This document shows, in pieces, positions 26,485-36,465 of a stretch of DNA of 64,000 bases. Numbering within the stretch: the first letter of the stretch is position 1; every line of letters starts with the position of its first letter. Source of the DNA: Prevotella heparinolytica (GTDB taxonomy: Bacteria > Bacteroidota > Bacteroidia > Bacteroidales > Bacteroidaceae); assembly GCF_004342845.1 (NCBI RefSeq), contig NZ_SLXB01000008.1:1-64000 (forward strand), read 5' to 3'. A program made the position numbers and the translations under genes. The notes under the pieces are model-generated. The model was given only the letters and a program-made list of their open reading frames with translations, was not told the origin of the DNA and did no database searches.

Positions 26485-29400
26485 TCAACCGCTATTCTTC
26501 CGCCACTGCCCCGGCGTCATCCCCTTTTCGGACTTGAAGAGGGTGCTGAAATTGCGTGCATGGCGGAAGCCCGATTGTTCGGCCACTTCGGATATCCCCA
26601 AATCTGTCTCTTGAAGTAAGCGGATGGCATGTTCCATGCGGCAACGGACGATATACTCGCCCAAACCGATGTCCATCACCCCCTTCAGCTTATTGTAGAG
26701 CGTGGCACGGCTCATACCCATGTGGGAGGCAAGAAAGGAGACGTCCATCGCAGGGTTGCCAATGTTTTCGCAGATGATGTGTTGCAGTCGCAGCAGCAGT
26801 TCTTCGTCACGATGATTGCGCGGAGCAACGGGTGAAGCCGGCAAGTCGGCGGCAGGCCGATAGTGTTCCTTCACGATGTGGCGTGCATGCAGAATGGTAT
26901 GTATGCGCAGGCTGAGCATCTCCATGTCGAACGGTTTGGTGATGTAGGCTTCGGCACCCGCCTTATAGCCCTCTTCCATCACCTCCTCGTCGGCACAAGC
27001 GGTGAGCAGTATCACGGGGATATAGTCCAGTTCGGGACGTTGCTTGATGTGGCGGCAGAGCTTCAGGCCGTCCATGCGGGGCATCCGGACGTCGCTCACC
27101 ACAATCTGCGGCGCTTTGGAAGCAAGCAGGGGCAACGCCTCCAAGCCGTCGTGAGCCTCGTAGACCTCCTCGAAGAGGGCTTGCAACTCGCACACCAGCA
27201 AGTGGCACAAGTCGCGGTCGTCCTCCACAATCAGTATCGAGTGGTACTTCTCCTGCCCCACCGATTGCACATTTTCCACCTTCGGCAAAGGCATGTCGGG
27301 GGCAAGGCGGTTCAGCAACTCGATGCGGGGAGACGACTTGATGTGAGCGGCCTCGGTGCGGAGGGGCAAGGTGAACGAGAAAGTGGCCCCGTGCGTGCCG
27401 TCGTCGTTGGCATGCGCGCTGATGAGGCCTCCGTGCATCTCGACCAGCCGGCGGGCGTACGAGAGGCCGATGCCCGTCCCCTCCAGACCATGGTCGCCGC
27501 GATAGAATCGGGTGAAGAGACGCGGAAGGTCTTCGTCGCGAAGCCCGATGCCGTGGTCGGTGACGGTGACGCGCAGGAATGAGCCGCCGTCTTCGCACGA
27601 GGTGCGCACAACGGTCTCCGTGTCTGCTTCGCTGAACTTGTAGGCATTGGTCAGCAGGTTGCTCATCACGATTTCGCACTGCGCACGGTCGAGGCAGACC
27701 GTCCCTATACGCCGGTCCGGCTCGAAGCGGAGGGTGATGCCGCGTTCGCCGAACTCCATCCGGAAGTCGTCGAGCACACCTCCCAGCCACTCGTTGAAGG
27801 GAACGGCGGACATGCGCAGGATGTTCTCCTCCACCTCCATGCACCGTATGTTCAGAATCATGTCGATGAGGTTCTTCATCTGTCGTGTCTGCTTGAAGAT
27901 GCCCCGCAACCGGATGCGCACCTCGTGGGGAATGTTCCGGCCGGTGGCAAGCTGCTTCAACGGCGTGTAAATCAGCGTGAGCGGCGTGCGCAGTTCGTGG
28001 CTGATATTGATCAGGGCACGCACCTTGTCCTTGTATATCATCCGTTCTTTCTCCCTCAACTCATCTTGCATCCGCTTCTCGCGGGCACGAATGGCAAGCA
28101 CCGCCGCCAACAGCAACAGCACACCCACCGCCACAAGAAAAGGAGTGCGTAGCCACCACGGGGGCAACACGGTAAGTGTCAGCAACGGGAAAAGTCCGGT
28201 CCATTCGCCGTTATCGGCAGTGCATTGACCTGTAATGCGATACGTACCCGGAGGAAGGGTTTGCAAAGTCAGCTTCGGACGGGAAGTCTCGATGTAGCCC
28301 TCGTTCAGTCCGCCGATACGGAAGCGATAAATGCGTTTATGGAACAGGTCGGCTCCACTGAGGCTTACAGAGAGGTTGAGCGAAGTGAAACCATTCTCCA
28401 CTTCCATCATTCCGTCGGACGGCAGAGCCACAGGCGCACCTTCCAAAAGCGCCTCTTGCAGGAACAGCCTCGGAATGCGTGGAAGGGCGTCTTCCTTCAG
28501 TGCCGGGTTCACGCGCAACAGTCCTTCGGAGCCTCCCATATAGACACTACCGTCGCGAGCGTTCAGCACAGGCTTGGGCAGGAAATCGTTGGGCAACACG
28601 CCGTCCGTCTCGCTGTAAATGACGAAATGCCGCCGTTGTGGGTCGTAGGCATACAGCACGCCTACCGCACCCATCCACACCGTACCGTCGCGTCCGGCAA
28701 CCAACGAAGTCACCAAATCATTGCCATCGGGAAGAACGATGTTCTCCGGTTTCTGCCTTCCGGGTAAAAGACGGCTCACACCTCCGGGTTCGGCAAACCA
28801 CAACGTTCCGTCCGAGCCGAGAGCGGCGGTCAGTATTCGGTTGACAGCACGCTCTACGACGTATCGGAAGCTGTCGGTAGCCCGGTTGTGGCAGAAGATA
28901 CGTGTGCGGTCGTGATAATAATCTTCGGTTCCCGCCGTACCTATGTATATCCACGAAGGAGCCGTCCGGGGCAAGCCGGTGCGTATGGGTGTCAACAATC
29001 CTTTATGAGGATGATAGCGATAGGCGGCCGAACCGTAAATCTCAATCCCTCCGTCAGAGGTAGGGCGCAGGTTGACGGGACTTCCCGAAGCCTCCAGCCT
29101 CCTCTGTATTTCCTTATCAGGCAAAGCGATGCGCCGATAAGCACCCGTGCGTTTGTTCAGAGCGAAAAGTCCGCGTGTAAAGCTGGAGAGCAACAGCTCG
29201 GTGTCCGACAAGGGACAAAGCGAAACAATCTTTTCGCCCTCCGTGGCCGGATAGTGTACAAACTCTTCCGTATCAGGCGAAAAGCGGTTCACTCCCCCAC
29301 CATCCGTACCTATCCAAAGCGTTCCGTCACTCTCTTCCCAAAGGCACAAAGGGCACTTGTCCGACAGCCCGAGCCGTGGATTCAACGAGGCCTTGGTATA

Positions 29401-30468
29401 GGTCTTGATAAAACTCTTTCGTGCGCCGAGTACACCTTCGCGCACCATACCTATCCACAAATAGTCGTCCGTGGGACAAAGGCAGGTGGCGGAGTTGGCA
29501 GGGAAATTGGGAGAGTTTTGCGCAGTGATGTGCTGCACGGTTCCGGTATCCGTATAAAGCACATTGACACCCCCGCCATCCGTAGCCATCCAAAGAGCGC
29601 CTCCCCACTCCTTGATGTCGAGCACGATGTCGTTATTCAACCTGCCGTTGGAACGGTTATACTCCGCCAGCAGTGTGCCATCGTGCGCATAGCACTTCAC
29701 CCCCCTGCCGTAACAGGCAATCCAGTAGTGCTCCTTTTTGTCCCGATAGAGGTAATTCACCGCCGAAACATCTCCCTGCATGGGTGCCGCAATGATGTTT
29801 CCGTTTCGCTTGTTCAGCAACATCAACCGCCCGGATGAGTCGTTCATCAGAAAGTGCTCTTCATCATAGGGCAGCAACTGCTCCGGACGTACTCCCCGCA
29901 ATGAAAAGGGAATGGCATATAGCGGCGCTTTGTTCAGATCGTAAATCAGCAAAGAGTCTGCCACGGGCACAATGACCTGATCTCCGTGGGGTACGACATG
30001 ATTGGCCGCTACCGGCTTTCCGTCTCGAAACAACGGCTTCAGGTCTCGTTGCTCCAGTTCGTAACAAAGTACCCCGCCGATGGTGGTAAACCAGATGCGT
30101 CCGCTTTTATCCCCTTGTATGTGCAGTACGTGGTGGAGATTATTGGCAACGCCGACCATATCACACCCATCTGCGATATATTTCCTTATCTTCTCTCCGT
30201 TGAACCGATATACGCCCTGTTTGGTTCCTATCCATAAAGACCCTCTGCCATCGTCGTACAGTGCGGTGACGGACGAAGGCAAACCTTCGTTGATAGACAA
30301 TTGCTTGAAGTGATAGTAAGGCGTTTTGTTTGCCCCTGCCCGTAATGAGAGCAGGCATAAGAAAAGCAAAACAAACAGGCTTCCGAACCTTTTTCCAAGA
30401 CTGTTCGCCAAGTATTCTTCCATGTATTTCAGACTTAAATCCTGCATAAAAAGGAATATTCTATCCAT
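26485..30468 (-). CDS. hybrid two-component system regulator (HTCS) 1
   Basis: A 1327-residue one-protein signalling system. An N-terminal signal anchor (about 28-45) leads to a periplasmic sensor of two beta-propellers with Reg_prop repeats (for example GRGSLWIGTKQGVYRFNGE, DGTLWIGTDGGGVNRF) and a Y_Y_Y domain (about 690-765). A membrane helix (about 775-795) precedes HisKA with ISHELRTPL (phospho-His near 822), HATPase (about 925-1045, GTGIGLSYARRLVEMHGG), a receiver domain (about 1075-1195, SDVRMPRMDG with Asp near 1126, KPF) and an AraC-type DNA-binding domain (about 1236-1322). All key residues are present. Its ATG overlaps the end of the upstream HTCS by 8 bp; an ATG at 30423 is an alternative. 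Confidence 0.95.
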   Translation of the reverse strand: MDRIFLFMQDLSLKYMEEYLANSLGKRFGSLFVLLFLCLLSLRAGANKTPYYHFKQLSINEGLPSSVTALYDDGRGSLWIGTKQGVYRFNGEKIRKYIADGCDMVGVANNLHHVLHIQGDKSGRIWFTTIGGVLCYELEQRDLKPLFRDGKPVAANHVVPHGDQVIVPVADSLLIYDLNKAPLYAIPFSLRGVRPEQLLPYDEEHFLMNDSSGRLMLLNKRNGNIIAAPMQGDVSAVNYLYRDKKEHYWIACYGRGVKCYAHDGTLLAEYNRSNGRLNNDIVLDIKEWGGALWMATDGGGVNVLYTDTGTVQHITAQNSPNFPANSATCLCPTDDYLWIGMVREGVLGARKSFIKTYTKASLNPRLGLSDKCPLCLWEESDGTLWIGTDGGGVNRFSPDTEEFVHYPATEGEKIVSLCPLSDTELLLSSFTRGLFALNKRTGAYRRIALPDKEIQRRLEASGSPVNLRPTSDGGIEIYGSAAYRYHPHKGLLTPIRTGLPRTAPSWIYIGTAGTEDYYHDRTRIFCHNRATDSFRYVVERAVNRILTAALGSDGTLWFAEPGGVSRLLPGRQKPENIVLPDGNDLVTSLVAGRDGTVWMGAVGVLYAYDPQRRHFVIYSETDGVLPNDFLPKPVLNARDGSVYMGGSEGLLRVNPALKEDALPRIPRLFLQEALLEGAPVALPSDGMMEVENGFTSLNLSVSLSGADLFHKRIYRFRIGGLNEGYIETSRPKLTLQTLPPGTYRITGQCTADNGEWTGLFPLLTLTVLPPWWLRTPFLVAVGVLLLLAAVLAIRAREKRMQDELREKERMIYKDKVRALINISHELRTPLTLIYTPLKQLATGRNIPHEVRIRLRGIFKQTRQMKNLIDMILNIRCMEVEENILRMSAVPFNEWLGGVLDDFRMEFGERGITLRFEPDRRIGTVCLDRAQCEIVMSNLLTNAYKFSEADTETVVRTSCEDGGSFLRVTVTDHGIGLRDEDLPRLFTRFYRGDHGLEGTGIGLSYARRLVEMHGGLISAHANDDGTHGATFSFTLPLRTEAAHIKSSPRIELLNRLAPDMPLPKVENVQSVGQEKYHSILIVEDDRDLCHLLVCELQALFEEVYEAHDGLEALPLLASKAPQIVVSDVRMPRMDGLKLCRHIKQRPELDYIPVILLTACADEEVMEEGYKAGAEAYITKPFDMEMLSLRIHTILHARHIVKEHYRPAADLPASPVAPRNHRDEELLLRLQHIICENIGNPAMDVSFLASHMGMSRATLYNKLKGVMDIGLGEYIVRCRMEHAIRLLQETDLGISEVAEQSGFRHARNFSTLFKSEKGMTPGQWRKNSG

Positions 30469-33400
30469 TCTTTCCTCTATCCCTGTACTCCGTCGGGGTC
30501 ATCCCCATCTTCTGCTTGAAGCACTTGCTGAAATAGCGCGGGTCGTTGATGCCCACCATATAGGAGATTTGAGTCATGGTATATTCGCCGGTTTCAATGA
30601 GCTGAACGGCACGATTGATACGCATTTCCTTAATAAACTCAATCGGTGCCAAACCTGTCAATGTCTTCAGCTTCTTAAAGAAAACAGAACGGCTGACTGC
30701 CAACTCCTGCACCAAATCATCCACAACCAAATCACCGTTATCCATATTCTTCTCCATCAGTTCCCGCAGTTTATCCATAAATTTGCGGTCATTAGGCGAT
30801 AGCTCCGGAGCTTTTTGTTCTTCTGCTCCTTCCGCCGTCAGAGACGAGGCTGCTGTTCCGGAAGAGATTAAATCAGCCCGGTATAGCTCCTGAAGTTTAC
30901 GGCGTTGCATCAACAGATTCTTGACACGCGCCTTCAGATACGTCGCACTGAAAGGCTTCGTAATGTAATCGTCCGCACCGAACTCCAACCCTTCCACCTT
31001 ACTTTCCATGGAGGTCTTTGCCGTCAGCAAAACAATGGGAATGTGGCTGGTGGTCATATCGGCTCGCAAATCGCGGGTCATGGAGATACCGTCTTTTTCC
31101 GGCATCATCACGTCGCTGATAATGATATCCGGAAGGAACTTCAGGGCCTTGCTCATCCCTTGCACACCGTCTACCGCCTCCACAACCCGATACTCGGATG
31201 CAAAAACTGTGCGCAGGAACAGCCGTAATTCCGAGTTATCTTCCACCAGCAACATGGTCTCCTTATCCACTGCCGCCTCTTCATCCTCTTGTTCCTGCAA
31301 TTCTTCTTGTTCTGCCGTATGCGAATGAACCGCTTCATCCGCATCCATCACCTGCCCTGCCATTTCCACTCTTGCCGCCGCATCATCCTGAAGGAACTCC
31401 ACTCCGTCATCGTAATGTTCTTTACCCTTCAGGAAATCGACCTTAAAACAACTGCCCTCGCCCAACTTACTGTCAACGGAAATCACGGCTTTATGCATTT
31501 CAACCAGCTCTTTCACCAACGACAGGCCTATTCCTGTACTCGACTGATTAAACAACCCTCGGTCTACCAGATTCTCAAACCGCAGAAAGATTGACTTCTT
31601 CTTGTTTTCGGCAATGCCGATGCCTTGATCTTCCACCCCGACAGATACGGATTTCTCTTCTTCACGAACAAAGACCGTTATCATTTTCCCGTCAGGGGTG
31701 TATTTAAACGCATTGGATAACAGGTTGAACACTATCTTTTCATACTTGTCGACATCCACCCATAGATAAAGCTCTTCCTTCTCCGTCTCAAACAAAAAGT
31801 CGATACGATGCTCTTCGGCCATGGCATCAAAACTCTCCATAATCTTACGGGTAAACGCCACGACATTGACGCGCTGCACCTGCATCTTCATTTTCCGGTT
31901 CTGTATCTTGCGGAAATCGAGAATCTGATTAATCAGGCGAAGCATGCGGTTGGTATTGCGCTCTACTACCAGAAGCTGCTCGCGAGCGTCATCCGGCAGT
32001 GTGGTATTCGCCAAGACATGCTCCACAGGGCCTGAAATCAGAGTCAGGGGGGTGCGCAATTCATGGGAGATGTCCGTAAAGAAACGCAATTTCATATCAG
32101 CCATTTGCCGTTCCATATCTACCCGATGTTTCAACCGGTAGATGGTGAACAAGATATATACCGCCGTAATGATAATAAGCAGCACCAACAAGATGTAGAG
32201 GGCATAGGCAAAAGGCGTTTCCCAAAACGAAGGAAGTACCTCTATATCGAGTGTACGGATATTATCCACCCATACTCCATCGGCATTCGTCGAGCGCACT
32301 TTAAAGACATAGTCTCCTTTGGGAAGATTCGTATATGTAGCCATCCGTTGTTTACCCACATAGTTCCATGATTTTTCAAATCCCTCCAGAATATAGGCAT
32401 ACTGAATCTCGGACGGAGCCGAGTAATCGAGCGCCGCATATTGAATGGTGAAGATATTTTCTTTGTGAGACAGCTCCAGTTTGCGCGTGTCGTCCAGACT
32501 TTGCTTCAAGACCGACTTCTCTCCGGGCATTACATTCTCATTGGAAAGCAACAGACCGGATAATACAATGGGAGGAACGTAATCGCTCTTGCGTGTGGAA
32601 TCGGGGTTGAACACAAAGATGCCGTTGCTTGCACCGAACAGGACATTGCCCTGAGAAGTGCAGGCAGCAGCCGCCTCGCTGAAACGTACCCGGGAAAAAA
32701 CACCTTTATTATCATAATTCTCAAATCTTTCTTCCGAAGGAATAAACTTGCTGATACCGTTCTCGGTACTCATCCAAAGATTGGCACTGCCATCCTCGAT
32801 TATAGACAAAAGCACATCGGACGGCAACCCGTCTTGTACGGAGTAAGATTTGAACCGGGCATTGCCGTCCCAGTCCAGAGAAACCAGCTTGTTCAACCCT
32901 CCGCCGAAGGTGGCCAGATAAAGCTCTTTGTTCCGGGTGGAGATAATCCAGTGAACATCGTTATTGCTCAAGCTATGTATATCTTCCGGCACACGCACGT
33001 AATGATGAAAAACGGCATCTTCCGGAGAAGCGAAATCTTCGTTCAGCATCAGGGCTCCCACGGTTGTGCCAATCCAGATATGCCCCCGACCATCGCCGGT
33101 AATGAAACGTGCTTTGTAGCAATCGTCTATGGGATAACCCTTCAGGTTATTGCGATGATTGACGAAGATTTCCTTCCCCTCCTTGTCATGCGTCATGTAG
33201 TTTACACCGCCGGCAAAGGTAGCCACCCAGATTCTCCCGCGAGCGTCTTCGTACACACAATAAACGTTATCGTCACTCAAACTGTAAATATCATCCCTCC
33301 GATACCTGTAACGTGTCAGTTCATAACGTGCATCGCCTTTCCGTTCGGCTTTTACCAAACCGTCTCCTTTCGTTGCAATCCAAAGGCTGCCTTTTTTGTC

Positions 33401-34924
33401 CTGTAAGATGAAATAAACATTCCCCCGCAACGGAACACCGGTATGTGATATTACGCCTTCCTCCGTCAAATAGCCCCGCTCCTTACGATTTTTATCATAC
33501 ACCCTCAGTTTGCCGTCTTTCAGGCCTACCCAGAGATTGTGTTCCTTGTCCTCGCAAAGTCCCCTCACCTCGTTGCTCAACGATTCGTAATGATGGGGCA
33601 CAGGGGTAATCATCTCAAATTGCGGGGGACGGAAAGTCACTTTCTCCAAACCCTTTGAGTGGGTGCACATCCATAAATTGCCCTGCCTGTCCGAGAAAGC
33701 GGCATGAATCTTATTGGAGAAACGCCAGTTGCCGTCCGCCAAACTATTATAGAAAGGACGCAGACAGTTCTGCTTTCTGTCGAAATAGGAGAATCCTCCT
33801 CCGTAAGGATGTACCCACACCATACCGTGGATGTCTTCATGTACATGAAAAGCCGGGCGCGAACGGTCCGTACTGGTAGGTTCCACGGCGATGGTTTCGG
33901 TTTTCAGCACCTGTGTTTGGGGATTAAAATGTACAACGATACCCGGTATGTGCTGTTCAAACCACACTTCCGAATATTTGTCCACATAGACGGAATGAAC
34001 AGGAGCGTCCGGCAAGCGGGACGCCTCATAATGTTTCGTTGTCTTTGTACGGAACTGATACACGTAAAAGCCGTCGGTAGCGGTGGCTATAAGTATCTCG
34101 TGTTCATTCAGTTTCTTGATAGATACGATTTTTGAAGTACCCGGCAGTCGGAACAGGCTAAACTTGCCCGTCGGCTTCCGGTAGCACCATATACGCCCGT
34201 TCTCCGACCCAAAGAGTATTTCATCGCCCTGCTCCAGACAAGCATAGAATGGCTGTCCGTCCTTCGTTTCTTTTTCTGCCGTCTCCGTAAAAAAAGACAC
34301 GGGCGTTTTCCTTCCGGACACAAGCATGCCCAATCCATTGTCGGTCAGCATCCACTCATGGCCGGAAAGGTCTTCATACACCTCGCGTACGCGTACGGCC
34401 GGAAACAGACCGGTTTCCGCAGCATACCATTCCGTAGTGAGCCTGTAAGTGTCAGGCGACGTTACGACCCGAATCGCTCCCTCCTTTTCGGTAAGCAACC
34501 ATACGACACCACCGGGTAGAAGCTTGATAGACGTTATTGTGGCAGCGCTTCCTCCTGCATTTCCCGAAGGCACTTGCTCGAATATCTCGGTGCGGGGATC
34601 GAAACGATAGACGCGGTTATCATAAGTCAGAAGCCAGAGAAAACCATACCGGTCTTCATACATCCGGTCTATACGGTTATTGGTCAATGCTATTTGGTTG
34701 CCCAGCCTCGCTTTATACGTTTTGAATGTATATCCGTCAAAGCGGTTGAGGCCATCCCAAGTGGAGAACCACATGTTCCCCCTGCTGTCCTGCAAGATGC
34801 CCATCACCGTGTTTTGAGACAAGCCGTCCTCAGATGAATAATGAGTTAAAAAACAATCGGGCTGCGCGCAGACAGTCCATACATACATCAAACTCGTAAT
34901 CAGATATAAGATTCTTTTTGCCAT
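30461..34924 (-). CDS. hybrid two-component system regulator (HTCS) 2
   Basis: A 1487-residue protein with the same architecture as its neighbour. After a signal peptide (ILYLITSLMYVWTVCAQ) come two propellers of Reg_prop repeats (DGLSQNTVMGILQDSRGNMWFSTWDGLNRFDGYTF and similar), a Y_Y_Y domain (about 820-895), a membrane helix (about 906-930), HisKA with DISHELRTPL (near residue 955), HATPase (about 1060-1170, STGIGLSLVKELVEMH), a receiver (about 1221-1335, ISDVMMPEKDG) and an AraC domain (about 1398-1480). HTCS proteins bind an oligosaccharide in the periplasm and switch on the adjacent polysaccharide locus. The ligand is probably a pectin-derived oligosaccharide, given the neighbours. It is divergent from the esterase gene at 35019. 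Confidence 0.95.
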   Translation of the reverse strand: MAKRILYLITSLMYVWTVCAQPDCFLTHYSSEDGLSQNTVMGILQDSRGNMWFSTWDGLNRFDGYTFKTYKARLGNQIALTNNRIDRMYEDRYGFLWLLTYDNRVYRFDPRTEIFEQVPSGNAGGSAATITSIKLLPGGVVWLLTEKEGAIRVVTSPDTYRLTTEWYAAETGLFPAVRVREVYEDLSGHEWMLTDNGLGMLVSGRKTPVSFFTETAEKETKDGQPFYACLEQGDEILFGSENGRIWCYRKPTGKFSLFRLPGTSKIVSIKKLNEHEILIATATDGFYVYQFRTKTTKHYEASRLPDAPVHSVYVDKYSEVWFEQHIPGIVVHFNPQTQVLKTETIAVEPTSTDRSRPAFHVHEDIHGMVWVHPYGGGFSYFDRKQNCLRPFYNSLADGNWRFSNKIHAAFSDRQGNLWMCTHSKGLEKVTFRPPQFEMITPVPHHYESLSNEVRGLCEDKEHNLWVGLKDGKLRVYDKNRKERGYLTEEGVISHTGVPLRGNVYFILQDKKGSLWIATKGDGLVKAERKGDARYELTRYRYRRDDIYSLSDDNVYCVYEDARGRIWVATFAGGVNYMTHDKEGKEIFVNHRNNLKGYPIDDCYKARFITGDGRGHIWIGTTVGALMLNEDFASPEDAVFHHYVRVPEDIHSLSNNDVHWIISTRNKELYLATFGGGLNKLVSLDWDGNARFKSYSVQDGLPSDVLLSIIEDGSANLWMSTENGISKFIPSEERFENYDNKGVFSRVRFSEAAAACTSQGNVLFGASNGIFVFNPDSTRKSDYVPPIVLSGLLLSNENVMPGEKSVLKQSLDDTRKLELSHKENIFTIQYAALDYSAPSEIQYAYILEGFEKSWNYVGKQRMATYTNLPKGDYVFKVRSTNADGVWVDNIRTLDIEVLPSFWETPFAYALYILLVLLIIITAVYILFTIYRLKHRVDMERQMADMKLRFFTDISHELRTPLTLISGPVEHVLANTTLPDDAREQLLVVERNTNRMLRLINQILDFRKIQNRKMKMQVQRVNVVAFTRKIMESFDAMAEEHRIDFLFETEKEELYLWVDVDKYEKIVFNLLSNAFKYTPDGKMITVFVREEEKSVSVGVEDQGIGIAENKKKSIFLRFENLVDRGLFNQSSTGIGLSLVKELVEMHKAVISVDSKLGEGSCFKVDFLKGKEHYDDGVEFLQDDAAARVEMAGQVMDADEAVHSHTAEQEELQEQEDEEAAVDKETMLLVEDNSELRLFLRTVFASEYRVVEAVDGVQGMSKALKFLPDIIISDVMMPEKDGISMTRDLRADMTTSHIPIVLLTAKTSMESKVEGLEFGADDYITKPFSATYLKARVKNLLMQRRKLQELYRADLISSGTAASSLTAEGAEEQKAPELSPNDRKFMDKLRELMEKNMDNGDLVVDDLVQELAVSRSVFFKKLKTLTGLAPIEFIKEMRINRAVQLIETGEYTMTQISYMVGINDPRYFSKCFKQKMGMTPTEYRDRGKNG

Positions 34925-34974
34925 AATCAGTCCATTCTGTGCGGTAAAGATACATATTTCATAGAGAATTATCG

Positions 34975-34982
34975 TATCTTTG
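34975..34982 (+). promoter_or_regulatory. -7 box for the esterase-like gene
   Basis: TATCTTTG, 36 nt before the ATG at 35019. A near match, TATCTTTA, lies on the minus strand at 34946-34953 and may serve HTCS 2. Confidence 0.5.
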
Positions 34983-35018
34983 TTTTTTATTTAATAATCA
35001 CAGACAAACCGCCAAGCC

Positions 35019-36173
35019 ATGAGATACACCACCATTCTTTTCTGCCTATTCCTCCTTATGCACTCCACCGCCTCCGCACAAACCGACACCATCCCTTACG
35101 GGACAGTGAAGAACATGCCCACTTTCTATGAACAACTGAAGCGGCAGCTGACCTACCCCATGGCATGGGGCAACTCGCCGACAAAGGATTTTGACCGATG
35201 GCGTGCAGAAGCCCGCAACATCCTGACGGAATGCATGCAAAACCTTACTCCCGCCCCGCAAAGCTATGACATGGAAACCGTAGACACAGAATCTCGCAAC
35301 GGATACAAAGCGCATAAAATCCGCTTCAACGTCTCTGCATGGTGCCGCATCCCCGCCTATCTGCTGGTTCCCGATGGCGAGGGACCTTTCCCCGCCATCG
35401 TCGTGCTGCACGACCACGGCGCCCTTTTCTCCATCGGCAAGGAGAAGATGATACGCCCCTTCCATGTAGCGCCGGAAACATTGGCCGATGCCGACGACTG
35501 GGCAGAACGTTGTTACGACGGCCGGTATGTGGGCGATTATTTTGCAGCCCACGGCTATGCCGTTCTGTCCATCGACGCCTTGTTTTGGGGAGAACGCGGT
35601 CGAAAGGAGGGCGTCGACTATGACGGACAGCAGGCACTTGCATCCAATTTCCTGCAAATGGGCAGTTCTTGGGGCGCATTTATCCATATGGACGACGTGC
35701 GCAGCGCCGAATTTCTTGCTTCCTTGCCCTTTGTCGATAAAGAGCGAGTGGGATGCCTCGGTTTCTCCATGGGGGCTTATCGTTCATGGATGCTGTCCGC
35801 CCTCACCGACTGCGTGAAGGCCTCCGCCTCGATATGCTGGATGAACACCACAGACAGCCTGATGACGCCGAACAATAACCAGAACAAAGGCGGTTCGGCC
35901 TACGCCATGCTCATCCCCGGCCTGCGCCGCTATCTGGATTACCCCCATACCGCAAGCATAGCCTGCCCCAAGCCCACCCTCTTCTTCAACGGAACACAAG
36001 ACAAGCTATTCCCGATAGCCGGAGTGAAAGACGCCTATGCCACCATGCAGTCCGTATGGAAGAGCCGGCATGCGGCAAATCGTCTTGTCACCAAAATCTG
36101 GGATGAGAAACATTTTTTCAGCCAAGAGATGCAAAATGAAACTTTGGATTTTTTCAACAAATGGCTGAAGTAA
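35019..36173 (+). CDS. secreted alpha/beta hydrolase, dienelactone hydrolase-like esterase
   Basis: A 384-residue exported protein (signal peptide TTILFCLFLLMHSTASAQ). The hydrolase core has the oxyanion region VVLHDHGALFSIGKEK, nucleophile Ser in GCLGFSMGAYRSW (G-F-S-M-G), an acid in NGTQDKLFPI and a His in WDEKHFFSQ, so the triad is complete. It resembles the dienelactone hydrolase/acetyl-xylan-esterase-like proteins of carbohydrate loci, some of which remove methyl or acetyl groups from pectin. It is divergent from the HTCS genes and lies at the edge of the pectin locus, which supports an esterase role; the specificity is not readable. Confidence 0.85.
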   Translation: MRYTTILFCLFLLMHSTASAQTDTIPYGTVKNMPTFYEQLKRQLTYPMAWGNSPTKDFDRWRAEARNILTECMQNLTPAPQSYDMETVDTESRNGYKAHKIRFNVSAWCRIPAYLLVPDGEGPFPAIVVLHDHGALFSIGKEKMIRPFHVAPETLADADDWAERCYDGRYVGDYFAAHGYAVLSIDALFWGERGRKEGVDYDGQQALASNFLQMGSSWGAFIHMDDVRSAEFLASLPFVDKERVGCLGFSMGAYRSWMLSALTDCVKASASICWMNTTDSLMTPNNNQNKGGSAYAMLIPGLRRYLDYPHTASIACPKPTLFFNGTQDKLFPIAGVKDAYATMQSVWKSRHAANRLVTKIWDEKHFFSQEMQNETLDFFNKWLK

Positions 36174-36227
36174 CACGTGTTTCGCCACCATGAAACTTTT
36201 AGTTTCACCCATTCCCTAAGGATGAGA

Positions 36228-36302
36228 CCCTACTTCCCAATACAACTGAAGCCACTTCCCAATACGAGTGAGGCAGCCTCAGTCGTATTGGGAAGTGGCT
36301 TC
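36228..36302. repeat. 22-bp repeats of the TCAGTCGTAT family with a long hairpin
   Basis: Two 22-bp units lie head to tail on the minus strand (36228-36249 and 36250-36271) and one on the plus strand (36279-36300), each with TCA-STYGTATTGGGAAGT. The facing units create 27-bp arms (36248-36274 and 36276-36302) with a single mismatch. The plus unit begins TCAGTCGTAT, the core seen in the arrays at 8.6 and 56.3 kb. A separate small hairpin, TGAAAC/GTTTCA (36191-36207), follows the esterase gene. The rest of the gap to the sigma gene shows nothing I can support. Confidence 0.8.
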
Positions 36303-36465
36303 TCCATACATGGGAACAAATAAGGCCGTAAACACCGTTTCACAACTGCCACACATCGTGCAGGCATGCATCACATATCGCAACCGGCCATTTCTATCCC
36401 AAATCCTTGCATACCTCAAGTATTTTAGCGAATATTGCACGTAATTCGTTACAATTATAGAATAG

